Below are positions 20,142-27,521 of a DNA stretch of 56,235 nt, in pieces (the first letter of the stretch is position 1; each line of letters begins with the position of its first letter). The stretch is from Gammaproteobacteria bacterium. Lineage in GTDB: Bacteria > Pseudomonadota > Gammaproteobacteria > JAJDYQ01. A program made the position numbers and the translations under genes. The stretch is from assembly GCA_028289815.1 (NCBI GenBank), contig JAPYNQ010000027.1, positions 1 through 56,235 on the forward strand. Direction: 5' to 3'. The notes under the pieces were generated by a model that was not told where the DNA came from, made no database searches, and saw only the letters and a list, made by a program, of their open reading frames with translations.

Positions 20142-21152
20142 CTAGCGCAACGGAGCAAAGTGCTCCTGTAAGTTGTACGCCCGCTGTTGATCCAGACTAT
20201 GAATAATTTGCAGGGTGTTTCTGGCACGCGGGTAATCACCGTTTTTGAGTAACCGAACTATGGCTTGGGAGTACGCAGTAACGGCAAGCTCTGTTTGTCC
20301 AAGGGAAAAATAGATATTGCCCAGCTCTCCGGCAAAATCGGGGTGATTGCTGTATTCCCTCATAAGGTATTGGTACTGCTGAACAGCTTGCTGCACTTTG
20401 CCTCTGTGCCACGCCTGCCTTGCCGTCACCAAGCCGGCAAGGGCATTTTGTTTCCGCTGAGAGAACCCGCTTTCCGGCATAGTTGCCAAGGGGTGGGGCG
20501 ATTCACCGAAAGATGCCGTTGTGCGCCGGATTGCCTCGGTATGCCGCGGGTAGGCTGGCTTCTTATCCTGTGACTGTGTGACGTTTGTCGTATTTATTGC
20601 GAGCCCAGCCTCTGCGGACGCACTATTGACATCGCCGTCGCTCCGGCTCTGTGCAGAACTATCACCAGCCTGCGGACTACTCCGTGCAGCGGCCGCCACC
20701 CGACCTGCTTCATTACGAGCTTGCGCTGTCATCGGTCGCGACTGAGACAGGCCCGATTCCATGACTGTATCCTGCCCCTGTCGAGGTTGCGGAATTCTAG
20801 GCCGGCTTGCGGCATCAGGCCTGACTAGGGCAGCTGACGGGGGCAACACCGGCGGTTTTACCGGTTTTTCTACAGAGTCGGACTGCTGCAGAGCCGGTAA
20901 TTTTATGCCGGCCTTATGCGCTGGTTCTGCATTAACAACCTGATTATCCATCGTATCGGCAACCATCGCCATTCTCACCGGAGCCGTATCATTCGCGCTG
21001 GCAATATCTGATATCTGCGAGTGGTCGACCATGAGGCCGTTATATTGAACAATATCTTCTACCAACTTACGAAAGGCATCATGTTTTTCATAGGCTACCC
21101 AGCCGGCTATCAGCAGAATAATAAAGGCGATTAAATTTGCAACGATGTTCAT
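20142..21152 (-). CDS. Membrane-anchored TPR-repeat protein
   Basis: 336 residues from the ATG at 21152; a GTG four codons upstream is the alternative. The N-terminus is one membrane helix (NIVANLIAFIILLIAGWVAY). A long Pro/Ser/Ala-rich linker follows (about 90-215). A C-terminal helical repeat region contains GKVQQAVQQYQYLMREYSNHPDF, GELGNIYFSLGQTELAVTAYSQAI and GDYPRARNTLQII, which fit TPR motifs. It starts 14 bp after the ParA-type gene, so the two are surely co-transcribed. A membrane TPR scaffold that works with a ParA ATPase is a reasonable inference. I know no named homologue. Confidence 0.75.
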   Translation of the reverse strand: MNIVANLIAFIILLIAGWVAYEKHDAFRKLVEDIVQYNGLMVDHSQISDIASANDTAPVRMAMVADTMDNQVVNAEPAHKAGIKLPALQQSDSVEKPVKPPVLPPSAALVRPDAASRPRIPQPRQGQDTVMESGLSQSRPMTAQARNEAGRVAAAARSSPQAGDSSAQSRSDGDVNSASAEAGLAINTTNVTQSQDKKPAYPRHTEAIRRTTASFGESPHPLATMPESGFSQRKQNALAGLVTARQAWHRGKVQQAVQQYQYLMREYSNHPDFAGELGNIYFSLGQTELAVTAYSQAIVRLLKNGDYPRARNTLQIIHSLDQQRAYNLQEHFAPLR

Positions 21153-21166
21153 TATATTTACCACTC

Positions 21167-21787
21167 TTAATAAAGCTCTGCTGTGAGCGCCAGTATTTCG
21201 TTAGCCGCCTTGCTGCTCGGTTCAAGCTCGTAAACGGCCAGTCCCTCGCTGAAAGAACGTCGAAATGCGGTCCTTTGCCGCAACCTAGAGTTCAGCAACC
21301 GGATACCCGGCAATGTTGCCAATGCAGCGGCAGCCTCGTCCGACTCACGCACCGCATGATGTGTATCCGCACGGTTTATAAATGCGAGCAATTCCAGCAT
21401 GTCATCACCCTTCGCCTGTTCGATAATGCGGATAAACCGCTGAGTTGACCATATGTCAGCTTGGCTGGGCGGAACCGGGATAACAATTCTGTGACATACT
21501 GTTATCGCCTTTTTCATGCCATCAATGTTAGCCGACCCTACGTCTATCAGGACATCACCACTATGAGACAGCAGTTTGCCGGTCAGCTGTATGTCCGACA
21601 GGTAAACCGGAAACTGCGGTTTATAACCTTCTTCGGCACGGATTGAGGCGACATCATGGAGTGTTTTTTGCGGATCAAGGTCATAGGCAACAACAGTACG
21701 ACCCGCCATGGCAAGCCACACACCGATGTTAAAGGCTACCGTGCTCTTGCCTGCTCCGCCCTTCAAATTACCGATCACTGTAATCAT
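21167..21787 (-). CDS. ParA/MinD-type ATPase (orphan)
   Basis: 206 residues from the ATG at 21787; the longer frame overlaps the neighbouring secreted-protein gene and is rejected. The deviant Walker A motif GNLKGGAGKST includes the ParA signature lysine. It is followed by VAYDLDPQKTL (Walker A'), DVLIDVGSANI (Walker B region) and IPVPPSQADIWS. The C-terminal block LRQRTAFRRSFSEGLAVYEL is typical of small orphan ParA proteins. These ATPases position cargo by cycling on DNA or membranes. No ParB or parS is nearby. It lies between a small secreted protein (upstream) and a membrane TPR protein (downstream), which suggests a cargo other than the chromosome. Confidence 0.88.
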   Translation of the reverse strand: MITVIGNLKGGAGKSTVAFNIGVWLAMAGRTVVAYDLDPQKTLHDVASIRAEEGYKPQFPVYLSDIQLTGKLLSHSGDVLIDVGSANIDGMKKAITVCHRIVIPVPPSQADIWSTQRFIRIIEQAKGDDMLELLAFINRADTHHAVRESDEAAAALATLPGIRLLNSRLRQRTAFRRSFSEGLAVYELEPSSKAANEILALTAELY

Positions 21788-21827
21788 TAGCCGAGACTTG
21801 CATTTTTTATCATGGTTGCCATTGGTA

Positions 21828-22232
21828 TCACAGCCGGCCATACGGACCACAGTGCTGCTTTGGTCGCTGGGTATAGGGCACATACTGCATCTGCGGCAAG
21901 CCGGAGCTTCCATATCCCGGAGGCGACTGTACGGCAGGCACACCCCAATCCCACCAGTTTCTCTGAACTGGACCCGACTGCCGATTCGCATGCCCTCCAT
22001 ATTGCCGGGGATTACCTTCACAGTCCCCACCTTTCAGCAGCTTATCAGCGGTTTCATTAAAATTATCGGGCGACAGTATCGTCTGATCGGGAGCGACCCT
22101 CGGCAGAGACTCCCTCCGGGCCACATCATTTTCCAGGGACTGATACGGACCGGCTGGTGCCGGCGGCATGGCAACCAACAACGATGGTATAAGCGATAAT
22201 AGCGATATGGCTGTCAGTCTAAAGTACCGCAT
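21828..22232 (-). CDS. Small secreted proline-rich protein
   Basis: 134 residues from the ATG at 22232 (MRYFRLTAIS); the frame runs on upstream to 22274 without family support. A signal peptide ISLLSLIPSLLVAMPPAPAG is followed by a hydrophilic mature part with SPDNFNETADKLL, NWWDWGVPAVQSPPGYG and a Pro/Gln/Tyr-rich tail. There are two cysteines (DCEGNP and QHCGPY) that might form a disulfide. The family is not recognised. It is the first gene of the minus-strand group with ParA and TPR proteins (40 bp upstream of parA), so it may be part of the same system. Confidence 0.6.
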   Translation of the reverse strand: MRYFRLTAISLLSLIPSLLVAMPPAPAGPYQSLENDVARRESLPRVAPDQTILSPDNFNETADKLLKGGDCEGNPRQYGGHANRQSGPVQRNWWDWGVPAVQSPPGYGSSGLPQMQYVPYTQRPKQHCGPYGRL

Positions 22233-22375
22233 GGGAAACACCAGTGAGGAAATATCGTGCTCCCAGTGTAGCACAGGAGACCGCCCCTGTGATTGAAAAC
22301 CTTAGCCGGCGTATAAGGAACTTACGATGCTGTTCGTAGTCTTAGAGGGTCATCTTTACTGATCAGGTAGCCCAC

Positions 22376-22990
22376 ATGAAAAAGCATTTGGTCCACATGC
22401 TTCTGCTCTCCCTCATTACGGCATTTTCATCGGGCTTACTTGCGATGGAAGCAACAGCAAATCAGCGTACTGCCACCTTTGCAGGCGGCTGCTTCTGGTG
22501 CATGGAAAAACCTTTTGACACGCTGGAAGGTGTTATATCGACCACATCCGGCTATACCGGTGGACACACCGATAATCCGACTTACAGGCAGGTCACTTCC
22601 GGCAGTACCGGTCATACCGAGGCGGTACAGGTTGTATATGACCCCGACAAGGTTACCTTCGAAGAATTACTCAGGACTTATTGGGTCAATGTCGATCCAC
22701 TCACCGACAATGCCCAGTTTTGCGATCACGGCAACCAGTACCGTGCTGGAATCTTCTACCATGATAAAGATCAGAAACAGGCAGCCTTGGCTACCCGTGA
22801 GGACGTAAGGAGCAAATTCAAGGATAAGAAGGTTTATACCGAAGTCACCCAGTTTACCAAATTCTACCCTGCGGAAGATTACCATCAGGACTACTATCTG
22901 AAAAACGCCGTGAGATACAATTATTACCGCTGGCGCTGTGGCCGGGATGCCCGGCTGCAGGAGTTATGGGGTAAGGCAGCAAAACATTAG
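22376..22990 (+). CDS. msrA: Peptide-methionine (S)-S-oxide reductase, exported
   Basis: 204 residues. The first ~25 form a signal peptide (LVHMLLLSLITAFSSGLLAM), so this MsrA repairs oxidised methionine outside the cytoplasm. The catalytic cysteine lies in ATFAGGCFWCME. GYTGGHTDNPTYRQV, GHTEAVQVVYDP, QFCDHGNQYRAGIFYHD and FYPAEDYHQDYY are all family blocks. A C-terminal WRCGRD supplies a possible resolving cysteine. It is followed convergently by sixA with only 7 bp between the stops, and is divergent from the ParA group. No msrB is visible. Confidence 0.96.
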   Translation: MKKHLVHMLLLSLITAFSSGLLAMEATANQRTATFAGGCFWCMEKPFDTLEGVISTTSGYTGGHTDNPTYRQVTSGSTGHTEAVQVVYDPDKVTFEELLRTYWVNVDPLTDNAQFCDHGNQYRAGIFYHDKDQKQAALATREDVRSKFKDKKVYTEVTQFTKFYPAEDYHQDYYLKNAVRYNYYRWRCGRDARLQELWGKAAKH

Positions 22991-22997
22991 CAGGCTG

Positions 22998-23501
22998 CTA
23001 GATTTCCTTGGGCCGGTACAAGCCGACAAGCCGGCATTTTCCTGACTGTTCAAGGGCTTTCCGGGCCTCAACCCTGAAATGGGCGATTGCCGCCGTGACC
23101 ATGAGCTTACCGGGCTCGGCCAGATCAGGCATCTCAGCGGAAACACAACTCACAGCACGGTCCATACCAGGATTATGTGCAAGCACCATGATGCGCCTGT
23201 TTTTGTTTACACAAGCAGCTGCACTCTCCAATAGAACTTCTTCGTCCGCCAAGTACAGTTTTTCATCAATCAGCACTTGCTCTGGCCTTAATGACCAACC
23301 CTTGCTGAGGAACTTGAGCGTTTCTTGTGTGCGCCTAGCCGGTGAAACCAGAATACGGTCGGGAGTCAAAGCGTTTTCCTGTAAAAACATGCCCATGCGC
23401 TTTGCGTCCCGACGACCGCGCCTGCTTAGTGGTCGATCTATATCTGCCAAATCATTCTGCCAATCGGACTTTGCGTGTCGCATCAACAGTAACTCAAACA
23501 C
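22998..23501 (-). CDS. sixA: SixA-type phosphohistidine phosphatase
   Basis: 167 residues of the histidine phosphatase superfamily. The catalytic RHAKSD lies at residues 8-13, SPARRTQETLKFL holds the second arginine, and LAHNPGMD the second histidine. SixA removes phosphate from HPt-domain histidines in Escherichia (ArcB, and the nitrogen PTS). It could therefore act on the HPt protein encoded at 14628, although the two genes are 8 kb apart. It is followed on the same strand after a 21-bp gap (reading 3'-ward of the small gene at 23523) and is probably co-transcribed with it. Confidence 0.88.
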   Translation of the reverse strand: MFELLLMRHAKSDWQNDLADIDRPLSRRGRRDAKRMGMFLQENALTPDRILVSPARRTQETLKFLSKGWSLRPEQVLIDEKLYLADEEVLLESAAACVNKNRRIMVLAHNPGMDRAVSCVSAEMPDLAEPGKLMVTAAIAHFRVEARKALEQSGKCRLVGLYRPKEI

Positions 23502-23522
23502 AGCGATTTCCCCTTCGTCTCA

Positions 23523-23765
23523 TTACTCCAACCAGTCGAGCAAATAATAAAGCAATTGCCCTTCAGATGATTTTGATGGGCCATGGACGAGGGCTGCATA
23601 TTTTTTATTGTCGGGATCTGCTGCAATCAGTGCAGCTTGCTTGTCCTCTACCAGTTTAACCGCCCCGGCAGAAAAACGGTTACGGCTTTTGCCGGGGACA
23701 TAAACAACGGCATAACACTGCCGAGACACTCTGCCTGCTTTATCCGGCGGCACCATTCCTTTCAT
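23523..23765 (-). CDS. Conserved small protein, unknown function
   Basis: 80 residues. It contains SRQCYAVVYVPGKSRNRFSAGAV, ADPDNKKYAALVHGPSKSSEGQ and a final YYLLDWLE. The pattern is compact and well conserved in my recollection of gammaproteobacterial genomes, but has no named domain. It has no signal peptide or membrane helix. It lies 21 bp upstream of sixA on the same strand, which suggests a common transcript. An unidentified regulatory or binding role is possible. Confidence 0.65.
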   Translation of the reverse strand: MKGMVPPDKAGRVSRQCYAVVYVPGKSRNRFSAGAVKLVEDKQAALIAADPDNKKYAALVHGPSKSSEGQLLYYLLDWLE

Positions 23766-23887
23766 GATTTTTCCTGAACCGGGTCAAAGCCACTATTGCC
23801 ATGAGAGTAAATAATATATGGGAGCCCCGGCAACCTGCTATGTATTGTAATAGGGAATTATATCGCAAAGTGCCCCTCGCGGCGCGG

Positions 23888-24097
23888 TTATTTCCGGGCG
23901 CAGGGCTGCCGCCGCCGGACGTAGCGGACTTCGACCGAGGCAACGAAGGCGCGAACCATGTCCTCCGAGGTCACGCCGGGGAACTGCTCTGCGAGCGGCG
24001 GTAACACTTCCTCTACCTCCGCCTTGCTCGGCTGATAGCTCGGGTGCGTCAACTTGATGACGCGGCGTGGCGGGCGCCTAGCGCGTTGCCTGATCAT
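23888..24097 (-). CDS. Small GC-rich gene, unknown function (accessory)
   Basis: 69 residues, MIRQRARRPPRRVIKL, then LTHPSYQPSKAEVEEVLPPL, then FVASVEVRYVRRRQP. The block HPSYQPSKAE is familiar from small proteins of phages and genomic islands. The base composition (many cg and gcg triplets) is clearly richer in GC than neighbouring genes. The ATG overlaps the TGA of the upstream short gene (ATGA at 24094-24097), typical of translational coupling. I infer horizontal origin. The function is unknown. Confidence 0.5.
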   Translation of the reverse strand: MIRQRARRPPRRVIKLTHPSYQPSKAEVEEVLPPLAEQFPGVTSEDMVRAFVASVEVRYVRRRQPCARK

Positions 24098-24237
24098 GGG
24101 GTCGCTCCTTCGATTTCGCTGGCAGGGACAAGGCGGTAGTGACGTTCCTCTACGATCTTCACTGCGCCGTGCTTCATTGTTAGTTCGAACAGCGCAACTG
24201 TCTCGTCTGGCATGAATGCAGAATCATCGTCTTCCAT
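24094..24237 (-). CDS. Very small gene upstream of and overlapping the 23888 gene
   Basis: 47 residues if started at the ATG at 24237, or 39 from the ATG at 24213. The sequence MPDETVALFELTMKHGAV is followed by KIVEERHYRLVPASEIEG. The stop TGA at 24094-24096 overlaps the start of the next gene. It was recognised only because the frame is open, well patterned and coupled to its neighbour. A stop lies just upstream, so no longer gene is possible. It and its neighbour resemble short island or phage genes. The function is unknown. Confidence 0.4.
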   Translation of the reverse strand: MEDDDSAFMPDETVALFELTMKHGAVKIVEERHYRLVPASEIEGATP

Positions 24238-24330
24238 ACTCCCAACAAGTCCTGCTTCAAATCCGGGATAGGTCCGTCAGGGTTCGTTCGGACCATCCCT
24301 CTCAGCCACGGGGACGATATTCCCGTTATA

Positions 24331-25758
24331 ATGCCGAACATGAATCCACCCGCATCAACCTTCATGCCTCTGATACTGCTGATATTGCTGGTAAGCTGTT
24401 CTCCGGGTACCAGTCAAATCGAACGAATCAAGAAAGATAAAAAGCTCAGTGTTGTCACCCGGAATGGCCCTGCCACTTACTATGAAGGCCCATTTGGCCC
24501 GACCGGACTAGAGTATGATCTGGCTAGGGAATTTGCCGATTACCTAGAGGTAAAACTCGAAATCGTTACCGAGAGTAATCCGACCGATATGTTCCAGCGC
24601 CTGAAAGCCGGTGAGGCCGACATAGCCGCAGCCGGTTTAACTATCACAAAAGACAGAAAAAAATTTCTCCGCTTTAGTGCCAGTTATCTTGATGTCACAC
24701 CACAGCTGGTGTACCGCATACGAAGCGGTAACCGCAAGCCTGGGAAAATTGAAGATATCATCGACAAAAATATACAGATTGCCGCAGACTCTCCCTATAT
24801 TGAGGTACTCAAAAATCTGCGCAAAAGATATCCCGGTTTGAGCTGGTACGAAAACAATGAGTATAACGCCGGCGAATTGATGCGACTCGTCCAAGAGGAA
24901 GTTATTGACTATACGGTAGCTGGTTCCACCGAAATAAAACTCAAGCAGCATTTCTATCCGGGACTTGCGGTCGCCTTTGACCTGGGTAAATCCGATAAAA
25001 CCGGTTGGGCAATACACAAAAGTGCGGATTATGCCCTCCTGAACGAGATTCAGGCATTTTTTGCCCGAATCAATAGAAACGGCACTTTGGAAACCTTAAT
25101 TAGTAAACATCTGGAACGCGCACGCCCACTCAACTACGTTGGTACCAAGGCATTTATGCAGGATATTTCCAGCCGCCTTCCGAGCTACGTGGCGAGCTTC
25201 AAAAAATCGGCGGCAAAATACGAACTCGACTGGCGGTTACTGGCCGCAGTAAGTTATCAGGAATCCCACTGGAATGCACAGGCAGTATCCCCTACCGGCG
25301 TCAGAGGGCTGATGATGCTGACCAATAACACCGCAAATTTCATAGGCATAGAAGATCGTCTGGATCCGAAACAAAACATATACGGTGGTGCAAAATACCT
25401 GCGATACATGATTGATAAAATACCTTCACGTATCACGGAACCGGACCGCACATGGATGGCACTTGCCGCCTACAATGTAGGTTATGGCCACCTTGAAGAT
25501 GCACGAAAAATAACCCAAGGGCGCGGTAAAAGCCCGGACAAGTGGGACGATGTAAAAGAGAATTTACCGCTTTTAAGCAAGGAAGAATGGTATAGCCGCA
25601 CCCAACACGGCTATGCCCGCGGCAATGAACCTGTTGTTTATGTCTCGAACATTCGCAATTACCTTGACCTGCTTGTATGGTGGTACGAAGAATCAGACCT
25701 CAAACCCACAGAAGAGCTTCCTGATACCTCCTCTGACATCAGATCTCCACCACTGTAA
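24331..25758 (+). CDS. mltF: Membrane-bound lytic murein transglycosylase F
   Basis: 475 residues (or 472 from an ATG three codons on). A lipoprotein signal ends LILLVSCSP (lipidated Cys23). Residues 35-265 form a periplasmic-binding-protein-like domain (GLEYDLAREFADYL, AGEADIAAAGLTIT, FYPGLAVAF). Residues 285-470 form the SLT lysozyme-like domain with catalytic Glu311 in YQESHWN, GVRGLMMLT, NIYGGAKYLRYM and MALAAYNVGYGH. MltF cleaves peptidoglycan glycan strands with formation of 1,6-anhydro ends at the outer membrane. It is convergent with tadA, its usual neighbour in gammaproteobacteria. A perfect TATAAT lies 8-13 bp upstream of the first ATG. Confidence 0.95.
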   Translation: MPNMNPPASTFMPLILLILLVSCSPGTSQIERIKKDKKLSVVTRNGPATYYEGPFGPTGLEYDLAREFADYLEVKLEIVTESNPTDMFQRLKAGEADIAAAGLTITKDRKKFLRFSASYLDVTPQLVYRIRSGNRKPGKIEDIIDKNIQIAADSPYIEVLKNLRKRYPGLSWYENNEYNAGELMRLVQEEVIDYTVAGSTEIKLKQHFYPGLAVAFDLGKSDKTGWAIHKSADYALLNEIQAFFARINRNGTLETLISKHLERARPLNYVGTKAFMQDISSRLPSYVASFKKSAAKYELDWRLLAAVSYQESHWNAQAVSPTGVRGLMMLTNNTANFIGIEDRLDPKQNIYGGAKYLRYMIDKIPSRITEPDRTWMALAAYNVGYGHLEDARKITQGRGKSPDKWDDVKENLPLLSKEEWYSRTQHGYARGNEPVVYVSNIRNYLDLLVWWYEESDLKPTEELPDTSSDIRSPPL

Positions 25759-25936
25759 GAATCAACCCTTGCTGCACCGGCAATCCCGGCACATGATACA
25801 AGCCTCTGGGAACAGGGTTAATGCAAGTAGAATTGGCGGGACTGCTCGGCCTGTGAGACGTGAAATGGATAACCGGTCGCCTGTTGCGGATTTGGCATAT
25901 AGTGCCCATGACAATCTATTACTTAATTCATGGGAC

Positions 25937-26389
25937 TCACACCCGTTTATCTCTGAAAAACCGGGATAACATCTCTCCACACTCCGCTGCCAGGATCCCG
26001 GGCGTAACCGCTATTCGATGATTAAGAAATTCCTGCTTGAAGATATCCGGGTGACTCTTGATAGTCCCGGTTCTCGGATCGGACGCTCCGTAAACCAGCT
26101 TCCCTATCCTGGCATGAACCATGGCACCGACACACATCAAACAGGGCTCCAGAGTTACATACAAGTCACATCCAGGCAGCCGATAATTATCAAGCCTTAA
26201 TGCGGCATCACGCAATGCCATAACCTCCGCGTGTGCTGTAGGGTCGGAGTTGACTATCGGGCAATTATATCCCTGTCCGACAATCTCACCATCTTTTACG
26301 ACTACAGCGCCAACCGGAACCTCACCCTCATCACGCGCCCGGTATGCCATTTCCAATGCCTGTCGCATCCACCGTTCATCCATCGCCAT
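25937..26389 (-). CDS. tadA: tRNA-specific adenosine deaminase
   Basis: 150 residues of the cytidine/deoxycytidylate deaminase fold. The zinc-binding and catalytic residues are His53 and Glu55 in AHAEVMAL, and Cys83 and Cys86 in PCLMCVGA. It deaminates the wobble adenosine of tRNA-Arg(ACG) to inosine. The end, FFRDKRV after CGEMLSRF, matches the family. It is convergent with mltF. The upstream intergenic of 185 bp to secF shows no clear terminator. Confidence 0.96.
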   Translation of the reverse strand: MAMDERWMRQALEMAYRARDEGEVPVGAVVVKDGEIVGQGYNCPIVNSDPTAHAEVMALRDAALRLDNYRLPGCDLYVTLEPCLMCVGAMVHARIGKLVYGASDPRTGTIKSHPDIFKQEFLNHRIAVTPGILAAECGEMLSRFFRDKRV

Positions 26390-26574
26390 ATCAGCTATCA
26401 GAACGACTAACAGGCCGTTAAAATTTACTCAGGCCCATGTAAGACAAAAAAACATGACCGAAAAATGCAGTTTACTCGAGATAAATGAGCATTCTGGTAC
26501 CATTTTCAAACCGCATAAGGCCGCATGAACAGCATTCCTTCAGTCTGCTGAATACCAATGAAGAAAGAAAAATT

Positions 26575-27507
26575 CTAAGGGACATCGTCAACAACGGCAC
26601 CTTCTTTTTTAGGCTGAATCAAATCCTCTTTGCTCACGCCCAGAGCCAGTGCTGCGGCACTAGCGACATAGATTGACGAATAAGTACCGACGAAAATACC
26701 AATAATCAGCGCCAGCGCAAAACCACGGATAACTTCACCGCCGAGAAAAAATAATGCCAGCAACACCAGCAAAGTTGTTAAGGATGTCACGAGGGTTCTT
26801 CCCAGCATCTGGTTAATTGATGAATTAACTACTGCCAGCGAATCGGCCTTGCGCATCTTTCGGAAATTCTCGCGGATACGGTCAAAAACCACAATGGTGT
26901 CATTCAGAGAATAACCAATCACCGCGAGTATCGCCGCTAGTACAGTCAGATCAAAATCAAGCCGCATTATTGAAAAAGCCCCAACCACAAGAATCACATC
27001 GTGCGCCAAAGCAATCACAGCACCCACAGCAAAACGAAACTCAAACCGCAGGGTGACATAGGCCAGAATAAAAAAAAGCGCGTACAAAACTGCCAAGCCA
27101 CCCTGTTGTGTCAATTCCTCACCGACTTGAGGACCAACAAAATCTACCCGCCGCAGCTGCGGTTCACCCGTATCTTGTAGTGCATTCAGAATACGACCAC
27201 TCAGATCTGATTTATCCTGCCCCTCCACCGGGGCCAGACGTATCAATACATCCCTGGCAGTACCAAAATGCTGAACAACGTAATTACCAAATCCGGCGTC
27301 GCCAAGAGCTGAGCGTATCGACCTCAATTCAACAGCCTGTTCATAACCAACCTCAACCTGTGTGCCACCGGTAAAGTCAATGCCAAATTTCAATTGCTGT
27401 AGTACCAGCGAGGCAATAGCCACAGTGATCAGAACGACAGACAGTATCATTGCCAGCTTACGCTGACGCATGAAATCAATTCGGGTTACCTTTGTAAAAA
27501 AATCCAT
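26575..27507 (-). CDS. secF: Protein translocase subunit SecF
   Basis: 310 residues with six predicted membrane helices. Family blocks: FGIDFTGGTQVEVGYE near residue 35, RRVDFVGPQVGEEL at about 115, SLNDTIVVFDRIREN (the SecD/F hallmark) and a late GFALALIIGIFVGTYSSIYVAS. SecF works with SecD and YajC on the SecYEG channel, using the proton gradient to complete export. It follows secD after 14 bp on the same strand. The last gene of the queA-tgt-yajC-secD-secF run. Confidence 0.97.
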   Translation of the reverse strand: MDFFTKVTRIDFMRQRKLAMILSVVLITVAIASLVLQQLKFGIDFTGGTQVEVGYEQAVELRSIRSALGDAGFGNYVVQHFGTARDVLIRLAPVEGQDKSDLSGRILNALQDTGEPQLRRVDFVGPQVGEELTQQGGLAVLYALFFILAYVTLRFEFRFAVGAVIALAHDVILVVGAFSIMRLDFDLTVLAAILAVIGYSLNDTIVVFDRIRENFRKMRKADSLAVVNSSINQMLGRTLVTSLTTLLVLLALFFLGGEVIRGFALALIIGIFVGTYSSIYVASAAALALGVSKEDLIQPKKEGAVVDDVP

Positions 27508-27521
27508 TTGTTATCACCACC

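Noticed and set aside
21788-22030. Longer N-terminus for the ParA protein
   Set aside because: It overlaps the secreted-protein gene, and the ParA fold starts at MITVIGNLKGG.
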